Shown here: piece after piece, positions 9,949 through 20,423 of the stretch | Layout: every line of letters begins with the position of its first letter | Position numbering within the stretch: position 1 is the first letter of the stretch | DNA from: Pleurotus djamor | Lineage: Eukaryota > Basidiomycota > Agaricomycetes > Agaricales > Pleurotaceae | Assembly: GCA_029747585.1 (NCBI GenBank) | Contig: JAPEVF010000653.1 | Coordinates: 1 to 25,966, forward strand | DNA: 25,966 bases | Direction: 5' to 3' | Notes under the pieces: model-generated | Database searches by the model: none | What the model saw: the letters and a program-made list of their open reading frames with translations, nothing else | What the model was told of the DNA's origin: nothing | Position numbers and translations under genes: made by a program

Positions 9949-10963
9949 TCATAATTTCAAAGCCCTCGTAAACGCCGCCGTCAAATCACCATAATACTCT
10001 TCCACTTTCTTCAGCTGAGCGGCTTTACAAACACCACTTTCGATATGCTGTACCAAGCCCGATATCAACTTGAACTTAGTACTGCACTTGGGACACTTGA
10101 ATTCATCCCTATCGTGCGCAGGCGAGTTGAGGTGGCTATTGAGCGCAGCGAGAGTTTGGAAGGATTTACGACAGCCTGTTAAGCAACACTGATACGCCTT
10201 GCCGTTGAAGGACGCTTCAGTCGCGATGAGCGTGGTGAGCGCGTCGGTACGATGATTGGATGAGCCTCCAGCGATACGATGGGAAATGGAAATCGTCGGG
10301 ACGATGTTGAGAGCATGAACGGCAGCAGTGACTTGATGCCGAGTGACCTTGTGGCATCCAGACTCAACGTGGAACGCCACACCGGAGGGGCTCTTGAACT
10401 TTTCCTCGCAAAATGGACACTTCATGTCCCGGTTCTTGTGAGTGATAGAATTCTCATGCTATAGGGTAACGTGAGTTGGGATATAAGATTGAGAGAGAGA
10501 GAGAGAAGGAAGCGCGTACTTGAACCAAGCTAACCTCGGTAGCAAAGTCGCGAGAGCAGATGAAGCACCAGTTATGAGCGGAGCTATCCCTCAAATGGGC
10601 GTAGAGGCTGGTCACGTTGACGAACCAACGATTACATCCTTGACAATACGGGTCAACTTCGTCCTCAGTGTCCTCGCCCGAGTTCGACCCGTCACTAGAG
10701 GTATCGAAGAAATCCTCGGAGTCACTGCTGTCGACTTGGTGTCTGGGCGAATCGCGGAGGTGCTACGGGAGATTGGACATGAGCTCGATAACCCTTCAAT
10801 AGGTGAACGACAATCAAGAACTCACTGCCTGTAATGCAAGCTGGCTGACAAAAGATCGTTGGCACTGCAAGCAGTAGTCGTCATGGTTCATGTCCCGTTT
10901 ATGGTCGCTCAGACCAATGGTCGTGCGGAAGGATCGNTGGCAGACGTTGCAAGGATAACGCAT
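9949..10963 (-). CDS. C2H2 zinc-finger protein, 296 aa, seven fingers
   Basis: Exons (minus strand): 10963-10826, 10762-10520, 10458-9949, together 891 nt with both introns in phase 0 (63 nt GTGAGT..TAG and 61 nt GTACGC..TAG). The start MRYPCNVC is the usual short lead into the first finger. The fingers begin CNVC, CLQC, CQGC, CFIC, CPFC, then after a linker a CLTGC type and CPKC. Both introns fall between the zinc Cys pair and His pair of a finger, as in its convergent neighbour. An acidic Ser/Asp/Glu stretch separates fingers 2 and 3. It is probably a nucleic-acid-binding regulator; no target can be inferred. The order of linker and fingers matches the gene at 9049-9797, so the two are likely paralogs. 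Confidence 0.85.
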
Positions 10964-11693
10964 GATGGGACTGTGAACTCCTCGACAAAGGAGTGGTGGG
11001 TANGTTTCGGGNGCTCGCATCGTCCTTTATATATGACACCTTGCCCACCTCGCGGCTACCCAAGGAAAGAAGCATCCCTNCGGGGATATCACCGCACAGT
11101 CTTTGAGCTCCTATTCTCGCCCACAAAGGGACCATAAATGGATTGTTTGCAAGACAAGAAAACCTTGAGGGGCTTTCGCAAACGATGNGTTCGGCTTCGC
11201 TTAGATCAGACAAGCGCGTCGACGTCAAAGGAGTTCTTGTCAATATCCTAGAAGCACCGTGGTTGACGGTTCTTTGACCTGAGAGAGTCAACATCGTTGA
11301 CTCCTCGNGCGTCTGCGAAANCCNCNTANGTNGGTTCTAGACGCTAGGAAGGAAACAGAAGGAGACCCTGAGCCCAAGGTCTGAGGACCACCCTTCNATT
11401 GAGATGNAGACGAGTCCCTTGACCAGAATGGAGCCATCAGAACGAATTGATGGCTGCCTCGTTTGTTCATCGTGGAGAAGTTGATTCAAGGACAATTGGG
11501 CGGCGGCTGTCGGNTACAGTAAAGTGGCAACAGCTGGGATATACGGAAAGCAGTGTCCGAGGCTATGTGAAGCAAGAATTACGCCAATTAAGCCTACAGG
11601 AGAGTAGGGATGTCGTGAAAACCGAGAAAGGAGTGTAGCGCCGATAGTACGAACAGGTAAGAAAAAAATGTCCATTTTTCATGTATGCAGAAC
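10964..11693. other. Intergenic region rich in ambiguous bases
   Basis: This lies between the 5' end of the minus-strand zinc-finger gene and the 3' end of the minus-strand oxidoreductase. No credible coding frame is visible. Single Ns become frequent from about 10.94 kb onward. Confidence 0.5.
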
Positions 11694-13175
11694 TCAATCG
11701 TGCTTCTTACTGGATCCTTCGCCATCNTGGATGATATGNCTTGTAAATTCGAAGCGACTGCTGCCCATGAGCCGCTCAATGAGAACGTCACCGAAGGCCG
11801 TCACTGGTGTGAGCACACCTCCGGCCTGGGCAAGTGCNGGCAGTTTGTCGTGCGAAAGCAAAATTGAGAGCGCAGATTCGGAAATCATGACTGTGGAAAA
11901 AGAAAATCAGCTACCATTCCGTGTAAGAAGAGTNCGGNGAGCTTACTGGANGTCAGAAGATAGCCTGGGTCACCGTTACCCTTGAATTCTGACTTGACTA
12001 CGATGGGTTTTGATGATGACGGCGACACGGCNGTNGTGACGTTAGTGACTTTGATAAANCCTTTCTGCATTGATTCNTCCGAAGGTCCATCNCCAGGTTG
12101 CGTCATATATCGTTTGAACAACCATCGCACTGGCGCNAACAGGTATAAGCACAAGCCCACGGTGAAAAGTCCCATAGACATGGANAGCGCNGATAGGACA
12201 CCGGGAGTCTGCATGAANTCATCGTAGACAAAAGCAGGACCATATCGTGGGGCAGAATGGGAGGGTTTCGTGAGGGCTTGGTATTCAAGCAGTCCCCACG
12301 TCCGCTGCACAAGTGCCTTGTTTGCAGAGGACATGAAGAAGTAGCCACCNACCACGTGCGAGAGGTGGGGCATGCGGTANAGCAATTTGGAAGGGGTGTG
12401 CTGCAATTGTGCAGGTTTCACTNGGACCGGGTTAGTCAAGCCCAGGTAGAGAACGGTNCCAGGAGGAACTTACCTGGACTCAATGCGTATGGCTTCCCCG
12501 ACACCTTAAGCTTCTCCGCAGGGACCTCTTCCAGCATTGTCATCATTGTACTNANAGTTCCGCCTGATATGCCACCACGAAGCTTGTACGCTGACGTCGA
12601 CGATCGCAGCTCCGGGGTAGAAGGAAGTTTGGAAAGAGCCACGTAAGATAGGTAGGCAGAGTAGTCAGAGGGTATTGANTCCATCCCGCACGATGGTACA
12701 ATTATTGCTCTTGTTTTTGAGGCAGTNAAGTCAAACTGGCTGATTATATCTCGAACCCAAGCAGGTTCGCCGGTGAGGTCGACGTAGTGGACACCATGCT
12801 CAACGCACGCCCTAGCCTAGTTATTAGCTGTGAAGACGTTTGAATGAAGGAATCAACGTACTTGACAACTGGAGTCCCCCACCTCCAGTACGGCCCAACG
12901 GTGTTTATGACTACTTTCGCCGCTTTAACTGCCCTCGAAACATCCTCTGGAGCGGTGACATCGACGACAACGGTCTTCACGAGTTCGATGTCAAGGTTGA
13001 CGTCCTTCACAAGCTCGTTCAGCCGGGATTGTGACCGGGCACCTATGGCGAAGGTGAATGTTTGATGATCTGGCTCGGCATTTCGTCGAAATTGAGGGTG
13101 AGCATAGAGGTATCTGGTGATAAGCTTTCCAGTGAAGCCCGTTGCACCAAGCACCAGAATGTCGTATGAGTTCAT
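11694..13175 (-). CDS. Saccharopine dehydrogenase-like oxidoreductase (SCCPDH family), 440 aa
   Basis: Exons (minus strand): 13175-12862, 12811-12474, 12420-11947, 11890-11694; the sum is 1323 nt and the frame is intact. Introns are 50, 53 and 56 nt. The N-terminus is a Rossmann dinucleotide-binding fold with GATGFTG at residues 10-16. Family signatures follow: VINTVGPY, then the junction VVK|ACVEHGVHYVDLTGEP and a C-terminal GGVLTPVTAFGDVLIERL. A hydrophobic segment near residues 293-315 fits the membrane-associated (lipid-droplet/ER) members of the family. The length is close to that of animal SCCPDH (about 430 aa). The exact substrate of this family is unsettled; true lysine-pathway activity should not be assumed. 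The upstream region is shared with the divergent DUF6534 gene. Confidence 0.9.
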
Positions 13176-13676
13176 CGTCTTCGAGGCGGGGTATCGGTTT
13201 GGGTAAAAAAGAAATGATGACGTAACCGATGGACTCTATTTTTTTTCTTGATTCCCATGGTGACCGTTCTGGCACTGCTGAACTTACTTACAAGTTACAA
13301 GTTACCAGGAACATACATATAACCGCTTGAAATCTNTGTCGCAGCGAACATTCGGGGATGTTCAGGGACGACTCCCTCTGTCCATGTGGATGCTGGCTGA
13401 ATGCGACTTCGCGTGATAGTCAGTCGTTATTGGCACCAGCATTGGCACCAGATAACAGCGTGATGCATCGTCCTCTTCAATCAGCGGGTTCCGACAGTCG
13501 ATCTCAGTCCTCTTGGGGCTTTGTTACTTTATCCACAGTCGACTTCCGCCGCCTCGTCTTTCCTACCTCCACCTTTGCTCCCCCTTGAACCTGCNCGCTT
13601 CCCCTTCCACTTCCGTCACCGCCCCCCTCCACGCTTCGCTATTGGTTTACCGACACCGGTCTTCCCCTCGTTCAAG
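13176..13676. promoter_or_regulatory. Divergent promoter region, with pyrimidine-rich leader
   Basis: This 501-bp gap separates the start codons of the oxidoreductase (-) and the DUF6534 gene (+). The part just before 13677 is long and CT-rich (about 13545-13670), a common feature of fungal core promoters and 5' leaders. No clear TATA box was found for either gene. Confidence 0.45.
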
Positions 13677-15522
13677 ATGCCTCTCAGCGCCGGACAGACT
13701 CTCGATAACACGCTAGGCTCACTGTACCTCGGATCAATCTTCGCAGCAGTGTTCGTCCTTGTCCTTCATTTCATCTTCTCTACTCTTCGACTGACCTCGA
13801 TCTGATACAGGCTGTACGGTCTCACCAGCTTGCAGGCCTACTGGTATTATCAATGGTTCTATAACAGGGATTCTCGGTTACATCGGATATCTGTACGTTC
13901 GGGCTCCTTCCTCGACCTTCTGTTTACTCATAAACTCTGCCAATTGAAGGTTGGATTGCTCTGGGCTTTGGACACGCTCCATCTGTTCCTCGTTGCTCAT
14001 GGAGTCTACTTTTACTGCGTTTCGGGATTTGGGAATACGGTTGCAATGCTTGATATCATCTGGTGAGTTATAGCACTCCTACGCATCNGAGCAATTAAGT
14101 TGATGNATTGNGCAGGTCGGTAAAGGTGTGGCNNGCCTCTCGGAATNATNNCATTCCCTCGTTAAACGTTCACNTCTAGGTTCANGTCACTGTCAANGTC
14201 GTCATCATCTTGCTCGTTCAAGGGTATGTNCAAATACNTNCCNTTCCCTGCGCGTTNAGTTTCTNANNNNNCTGGGNGACACCTTCAGGCTGTACACCTA
14301 TCGTGTTTGGNTGCGTGAGTCGCTAGCCGCTCTCATTGCCACCAGCAGNAANNCTGACCTTGATGCNTAGTCGGGGGATATCACAAGAGCATCTTGGCCT
14401 ACGTTGTGGTGGTGATCGTNGCGGGTGCTTTCGGTGAGTCTGAANGTGGTTTCATATCCTCTCCTCCGTTGCTTATCTCTGTAAATCACAAGGNATTGGT
14501 ATCGTANTGGCNCACGAAGTGTAAGACTCANCCCTTGGCTCCNTGAGATGGTCAGCGTAGCTTATCCATACCTAGNAACACGATAAGCACATTCGACGAT
14601 CATCANAAGATTAGCGTNCGTTCTCAACCCTTCACTGCCCCCCTCTCTGTAACTAATGTCTTTTCGCATNAGTGGGCCATCATCGCGTCGCTTTCAACAG
14701 CTACTATTGTTGACTTCATCATCGCCGGAGCNATGTGTTACTACCTAAGGAAGAGTCGTGGACTCCAAACACGGTATGCCTTCCTTCCTCCGTCGCCGTN
14801 NTATTCGATGTATCTGACCTTGTTGCGCAGGGTTAACTCCTCTCTGGCAACNATGTCTCAGTTCGTCCTNGGTTCTGGCTTCCTGACCAGTGCATTCTCT
14901 ACCGCTGCTCTTCTTTCTGTAAGTCTTGATAATTATCCCTTTGGTCCGGGTNTTTGACCGCTCNTCTAGTATTTGCTGTCACCCCATACACTCATATTCA
15001 TCGGCATCGAGTCCATTCTGACGAAACGTAAGTTGATTTATGCTTCCAAGGGGTAGCGGAGCGCTGACAATCTTCCTCGNAGTCTATATCAATTCCTTCT
15101 TTGCCATGTACGTGACAATACCGAACTTGCCCACATCCAGAATCTGACAATCTGCCCATAGGCTCAATGCTCGCGAGCGTATCTCAACATTACCAACCGA
15201 ACAACCTCGTCTATCCGTTCGTATCCCCACTCTAGTCAAATCACCAGCCCTCCCTTCAACCATTTCCGTCCGGCACGACGTTCACGTTGAACGCCATTAC
15301 CACGAGAAAGCCGACTCCAGGGATGACAATGACCTCGGCGACGATAGCGATAAGAGCTTGATTGTNATGACNCCGCAGAAGAGNAGCCCATCGGTTTCGT
15401 GGACACCNGCGGTGCCNAGTAGCGCGCANCAGAAGTCACCATCTTCAGGCGGTCGTGGTAGCCCGAACGGAGGAAGTACGAGCGCGAATGGAAATGGAAA
15501 CTTCCCGACGTATCCGTGGTGA
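13677..15522 (+). CDS. DUF6534-type multi-pass membrane protein, 370 aa, 14 exons
   Basis: Exons: 13677-13750, 13811-13892, 13950-14062, 14116-14125, 14180-14223, 14289-14314, 14371-14433, 14493-14520, 14576-14615, 14673-14773, 14831-14918, 14970-15027, 15083-15107, 15162-15522; the sum is 1113 nt with no stop. The protein opens with LDNTLGSLYLG and shows the family's usual order of seven hydrophobic segments: an LWALDTLHLFLVAHGVYFY block, WSVKVQVTVKVVI, QGLYTYRVW, a GGYHKSILAYVVVVI segment, STATIVDFIIAGAMCYYLRKSRG, and a final SPHTLIFIGIESILTK before FFAMLNARE. The tail is soluble, Ser/Pro/Gly-rich and without clear domains. DUF6534 proteins are expanded in agarics and have no established function; a receptor-like role is speculation. 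Exon 4 has only 10 nt. Confidence 0.9.
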
Positions 15523-15854
15523 ACGATCCATGATCCATGATCATTTAGAACCCCCCNAACACGCGCTCCCCTTCTGATATATTTTCTGACACCTACAATT
15601 TTTGGCTCTTTATCCTTCGAATAGGCTNGGTTGTGTCNNCNTTCACTCATTNGTNTTTTCCACCTGTCGTTTCTTGNTCCGTTCCTCTCATTTAGCCTAG
15701 GATNACTATTCAATTGGTGTTTCCTTTCTCTGGCTTGTATACCGTGTATCTATAGATTATAAATGTATCCGAATCACAGGACTCGTTGCCTCCTTGGAAT
15801 ATACTCTACACTCCTCTTGGGGCCCATCGCGGAGNTTTCTTGGAGCGATACCAT
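15523..15854. other. Convergent intergenic region
   Basis: This lies between the 3' ends of the DUF6534 gene and the minus-strand F-box gene. No coding frame was seen. Several Ns are present. Confidence 0.5.
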
Positions 15855-17418
15855 CTAGTCTACNAAGTCGACTTCCACTAGTGTCCGCAGCGCGGTTGNC
15901 ATTTCAGTGGCACGAGCATGACGACCACGGAAGGTAATACTTTTGATGGGCATTCCGTATTGTTGTCGCTCACGCACGAGGGCTTCAAGGGTGCCAATCT
16001 CAGAGAGATACTCGCTAGATAAATCGAGTCGTTCGAGGTTCGGCAGAAGGGGGGGAATCATCCGACGGCTTCTTGATTAGACACTCGATCGTATTCGCTG
16101 AGTAGATCCCGAAAATAATCTGGCGCAAGGCGATGAGCTGGGGTAAAAGTTTGGTGAGCTCGGTGGAGGAGTTAGGATGGGTATGTATGAAAGACATCGT
16201 GGTGAACGCATCGAGTGGAAGGAGATCAAAGAGGGTAAGACGGAGATTGGAAGGGACTTGACGATATGAGAGGGCAATCTTCCTCCATCCATTCGTCTGT
16301 GGCGACCCAATCGAAAGAACTACGTCAAAGCTGTAGTCTAGTCTCAGCTCCAAGGGCTTCGCTTCCTGGGATGTTTGTATCCAATGGGCGAATAGTGAGG
16401 CTACAAGAGGAGCGTGCGCCATGGTGACCATATGCATTGGAAGGGGACTTGGTTCGATTAAACAAGAGATGGACGAGGCAGGTATGTCGAGATAGTCAAA
16501 GATGCGAGACGCTCCTAAGTTTGAGTCTTGGAAGACGATGTAAAGCTTTTGGAGGGATGGAATGGTAATGGGAACAGATAACGTCTCTGCGAGGGCACCA
16601 CCATTGCACAGATTACGAACATATACAGTCTCGATCGCTGGCATGGAGGAAAGGGCACGAGCAAGCCACGGTACAGTCATGGGATGCTCGTAAGTGGGGC
16701 CAGTGGCATGGAAATTGACTAGGCGTGGAAGAAATGGCAGGGTATCCAAGTCGAACATTTGCACATTGTAAAGCGTTAGGGACTTGAGATTGGGTAAACC
16801 CCGCCATAGGTGCAAGCCCTTCTCCCCTAAAGAGTGGCTAGAATTGAAGATGGAGAGGCTATGGAGCAGTGGTTGCTCATTCTTCGTGGCGAGCGCGAAA
16901 AAGTGGGCCAAGATACGGGGAGTGTCAAGAGTGAGGGAGAGCTCATGGATACTGAGCTTGCGGGCGATAATCTGATGTACGAGAGCCCAGAAGGCACTTG
17001 ACTCTGGAGGTAACGCGTGACTCGGTATCCGCAAGTCGAGGGATAGTGGCACGAATTTGGATCGCTGTATTTTGATTGAAGGCCATGCCTCCCGCGAAAA
17101 ATCGGATAGTTTGATATCAGACCACATTTGAGGTGTGCTTAGTGCTACTGCTCTCCAGTGAGAGCATACTTGGTCGACGATGATCGAGTGGCTGAACGGT
17201 AGGTTTTCCTTGGAGTGTATGAAAATGGGAGAGAGGATGTCGTCTGGAAGGGAAAAGATGGCGGAATAGGTGTTCCGTCGGGTTTTCAGCTCTCTGAGTA
17301 TGGTTTGATCTTCCGTACGAGAGATCTCATCGTCAATCAGCCGCTGTGCAGCGATATCTGTGATNGGCCCCCATGGACAGGTCAAATACGGGCGGTTGAA
17401 GAGAGGCGTCGCGGCCAA
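15855..17418 (-). CDS. F-box/LRR-like protein, frameshifted near its C-terminus
   Basis: The long frame runs from about 17418 to the CLIKKPSDD segment near 16060. There a run of seven G (plus strand 16049-16055) shifts the frame. With six, the protein would continue LLPNLERLDLSSEYLSEIG... to a TAG at 15855-15857. The N-terminal part has a helical lead (ILRELKTRRNTYSAIFSLPD) into an F-box (LPDDILSPIFIHS.. QVCSHWRAVALSTPQMW), followed by LRR-like sequence with repeated L..L.L patterns. This is the common agaric F-box architecture, presumably an SCF substrate adaptor. The first codon at 17416-17418 is TTG, and no in-frame ATG lies upstream before a stop near 17455, so the true start is probably in an unrecognised upstream exon or hidden by another small error. 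Confidence 0.75.
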
Positions 17419-17609
17419 CTGCTTCCGATCATTTGAACAATGAATAAACCTCCTATCGCCCCTTCGGAGTTAAAATTGGGATTGAATCATCCTTTGCACG
17501 TGAACACAAGTTTAGGTAGCGTCGTTGCTCTATACATAGTACGCTAAGTCGACGCTAGTCCTTCCAACTCATCTCCTGAGATGTCTTAGCATAAATGCCC
17601 TCTGTCGTG

Positions 17610-17618
17610 TATATAAAT
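17610..17618 (+). promoter_or_regulatory. TATA box of the His-rich membrane protein gene
   Basis: TATATAAAT lies about 60 bp before the chosen start codon at 17670. It argues against the in-frame upstream ATG at 17595. Confidence 0.45.
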
Positions 17619-17669
17619 GCGACTGAAGTGCTAGGTTCTACTTGGAGAGCTTCCCNTTGGTACCCCCNA

Positions 17670-18395
17670 ATGTCCCCGCGTATCCGTTCGGTCGCTCTCT
17701 TCCTCCTTGCCTCGAGCTTTTCCGTGCTCGAGGCCCTCGCTGCTACAATGCATGAGCATGAGCATGGTCATCCCACTCACACCACGCATCGGGCAGCGGC
17801 GCATGCGACGCACCATTCTTCAGCTGCGCACCGGGGGAAGCAGCTCCTCAAGCTAATATTGGGCATTGTCATCGGTGCGTTCTACTCTTATTTCTCTTTG
17901 CTACGATTAACCACTGCCAATAGGCTGCGTGATTGGCACAATATTGCTTTGTGTGTGCTGTTGCTTGCTATTCCGTCGTCATCGTCGGAATAGGGAGAGG
18001 GATGCTACGGCTATGGAGGTTTCGCCGATGCCACCAATATCGGCCCCCATTTCCTCTCATCCCACCAATCCTGCGTTGGGGGAAGCCAATAGTTATTATC
18101 ACCCCCAGACTACGGAAGCGCCGAAGTATGGGTACACTGTGAGTCGTCGCGTGTAACTTTGTCCGTCGTGAGGCATGATTTTCTAACTTCGGGACTTACC
18201 TTAGGGTGGTGACTATAATCCGAATCAACCATACCAACAAGGTTACCAGAACTACCAAGCTCAAGGAGCTTACGACGCACCAGTTCGTGTTTCTATCCGA
18301 TCATGTTGAATTATATGCTCACTGCCATTCACGGCAAGCCTGTTCCCCCTCCCCCTCCACAGGCTTATGCTGGACCCGGAGGGTATCGTCAATGA
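17670..18395 (+). CDS. Small single-pass membrane protein with His-rich ectodomain, 184 aa
   Basis: Exons: 17670-17874, 17924-18138, 18205-18282, 18339-18395; the sum is 555 nt. Residues 1-24 form a signal peptide (basic start, hydrophobic core, ALA before the likely cleavage). Residues 28-54 hold ten histidines in 27 positions, starting HEHEHGH, a plausible metal-binding ectodomain. A transmembrane helix spans about 59-85 and includes a Cys cluster (CVCCC). It is followed by a basic stop-transfer stretch (RRHRRNR). The cytoplasmic tail is Pro/Ser-rich, then Tyr/Gln/Asn-rich (NPNQPYQQGYQNYQAQG), and ends in a PPPPP run and GGYRQ. It resembles fungal small membrane proteins whose YxQ/PxP tails recruit cytosolic partners; no named family is recognised. 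An in-frame ATG at 17595 exists but would precede the signal peptide. Confidence 0.85.
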
Positions 18396-20270
18396 TGCAA
18401 TGATGCTTCATTCCCTCCCTTACACCCTAAACTCGCAACTTGGAATTGTATCGGACTTCTTCTGGCTTTGTTCAAACATTGTCTTCAACCATACCCTAAT
18501 TCAGCGCTTTGTATAAAACCTACTTACCATGTACTTGACTGCGATACGACATACTTAACTCTCAAACGCTGCAGTTATCGTGTCAACATCGTGTACGAAA
18601 TGGACCAGGTCTACATGCCCATTTAGCGCCTAAAGCGCTTAGTACTTGTCTGTGGCTTCCTTCTTGCTTTCGTCGTTGTTTCGTCGACCACCTTTCTCTT
18701 GAATCCCTCTCGACCCAAGCATGCAACATATCTCGACTTCTATCTTGTACTGCTACTCCCAACTGATCTCTCTCAGTGGATGACACCTGTGCGATAGATG
18801 AACTTTCAAGTAGTTTCGAAGCCGTTTTCCTGGCATGTTCCCCAACTGGTGCCTCTTGCTGCCTTCAATGCATTCGCGGTTAGCAACACCAAAATATCTA
18901 ACCCCCCTTTTTTCATCCTACGAGGCAAGGAAAGCTCGCCATCTTTTCACCAGTTATCACCGTCGACAGGGGACAACTACGAACCGAGCATGTGAAAGGT
19001 TAACGCCGTAAGAGTTGACAAGTGCACATGAGCCCCGCGACGCTGCCTCACCAAGCATATTCGTCAACTGTCAACAGCTATAGACCTTGCTAAGTAACTG
19101 GGCAAGTGGACCCCTCCATACATTTGCGGCCTTTGTGGCACTTCCAGAAAGTTTAGAGAGACATATGAATATCCTGCAGCTTGAACGACACAATTAGTGC
19201 GTATCATTCGTCTCAAAAGTCTACCTTCATCCAGTCTTGATAAAATTATATCTCTAAAGATGGATAATCAAAACTCTAGGCTGTCGCTTTATGCGTTGCT
19301 CTCATTCCCAAATAGCACATCGGAGCCGGGCAGATCAATCTCTACAATACACAGGAACACCGACGCGACGGCAGGTTGCGTTTAATCGAGGCCCTCACGC
19401 CCGATTTCAATGCTTGTTTTTCTGGATATGGTAGGTCTTTCCTATATTACATCCGACGATGTGGGGTCATACGTCCCTTGCCTCTAGCAAGCCACGCGGT
19501 CAGGCGACTTGGACTGCAGTTTCACCTCGATGTCTTTGAATCACAGTCCTCGATGGGTTCAAGATCATCCCCGTGAGTTCACTCGGCTTGAGGGCATGAT
19601 TTGTACTGAAATATCTTGGGGATGATGGCGGAAACGTCAATAGCATTACGCGAAGGGACACGGCAAGCAGCTTGCTGCACGGCCTGCTCAACGGAGCAGT
19701 AAGTCGACTGCTGCGTTGTGGACAACGGCAAACTTGGGGCCAAGTCTTGCGGTGGGGATAGAACGCTCCAGAAACCGATGCATGAAATGAGGAAAAATAT
19801 CCAAGACCGTAAGAGGTTACACCAACACATTGGTTTGCAGATGGAGGGTTGACGGTGGCAAGCACTCTACCAGTGACCAAGGCTAGAGCTAGATTGCAAA
19901 AGACTTCCGAGGTTGTATCGCGCTTCACTCTACCGGATGAGTCGGAGAGAGTATGGTGGCTGATTGGAGATTCCGTGTGATAGCTCGGTGCGTGCTTACC
20001 CACACCTCACTCATCTCTGTCTGCAGCAATAGACCTCGCCTGGCCTCCTACTAGAACTCGCCTTCCCACAGGCTGGATTTCCTCCTAGACCTCCTCGGGG
20101 AGTGCGTGAAGGGTTCGAATCGAACGCTGCCTCTCGCTAAGGTCGTATGGAAGGAACTAAGTCAAGACATCTCATGGGCGAAGTGCATCTAAATTATCCT
20201 TCTAAAGCTCTAGACTTTACGCTGCTCGCGTCGACGGTGTTGAATATGCACGGACTAAGGCTGAAGAAAT
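18396..20270. other. 1.9-kb gap without a recognisable gene
   Basis: Several open frames of 60-170 codons exist, the longest on the minus strand at 19500-20003, but none shows coding-like composition, splice structure or a known motif. A GGTTCGAATC sequence near 20114 resembles a Pol III B box but has no tRNA fold around it. I see no repeat pairs here. Confidence 0.5.
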
Positions 20271-20274
20271 TCGG

Positions 20275-20282
20275 TATAAAAG
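20275..20282 (+). promoter_or_regulatory. TATA box of the repeat-protein gene
   Basis: TATAAAAG is followed by a CT/A-rich leader and lies about 150 bp before the start codon at 20424. The distance fits because a 5'-leader intron seems to sit at 20358-20416. Confidence 0.55.
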
Positions 20283-20357
20283 GGAAAAGAAATCGACCTC
20301 AAATTACCCCACCAATCCGCATATCAATCTTCCACTTACAGCTTGAAACTTCACGAG

Positions 20358-20416
20358 GTGCGCTACGCAGCACACTGCGTTGAGTGGACACGCTTACTAA
20401 AGCCCGGATTCCACAG
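20358..20416 (+). other. Probable intron in the 5' leader of the repeat-protein gene
   Basis: It starts GTGCGC, has a CTTACTAAAG branch-like motif and ends CCACAG, 59 nt, the same type as the coding introns. It lies between the TATA box and the start codon, with no ATG in the leader before it. Confidence 0.45.
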
Positions 20417-20423
20417 GTATACA

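Noticed and set aside
10480..10510. GA-repeat (microsatellite-like) tract
   Set aside because: It lies inside the second intron of the minus-strand zinc-finger gene and is simply its pyrimidine-rich tract.
19500..20003. Minus-strand open frame of 167 codons
   Set aside because: Composition is not coding-like, no domain or splice structure is visible, and overlapping frames are equally open.
20048..20137. tRNA-like GGTTCGAATC box near 20114
   Set aside because: The flanking bases do not form the five-pair T-stem, no matching acceptor stem or A box was found, so only a chance B-box match remains.
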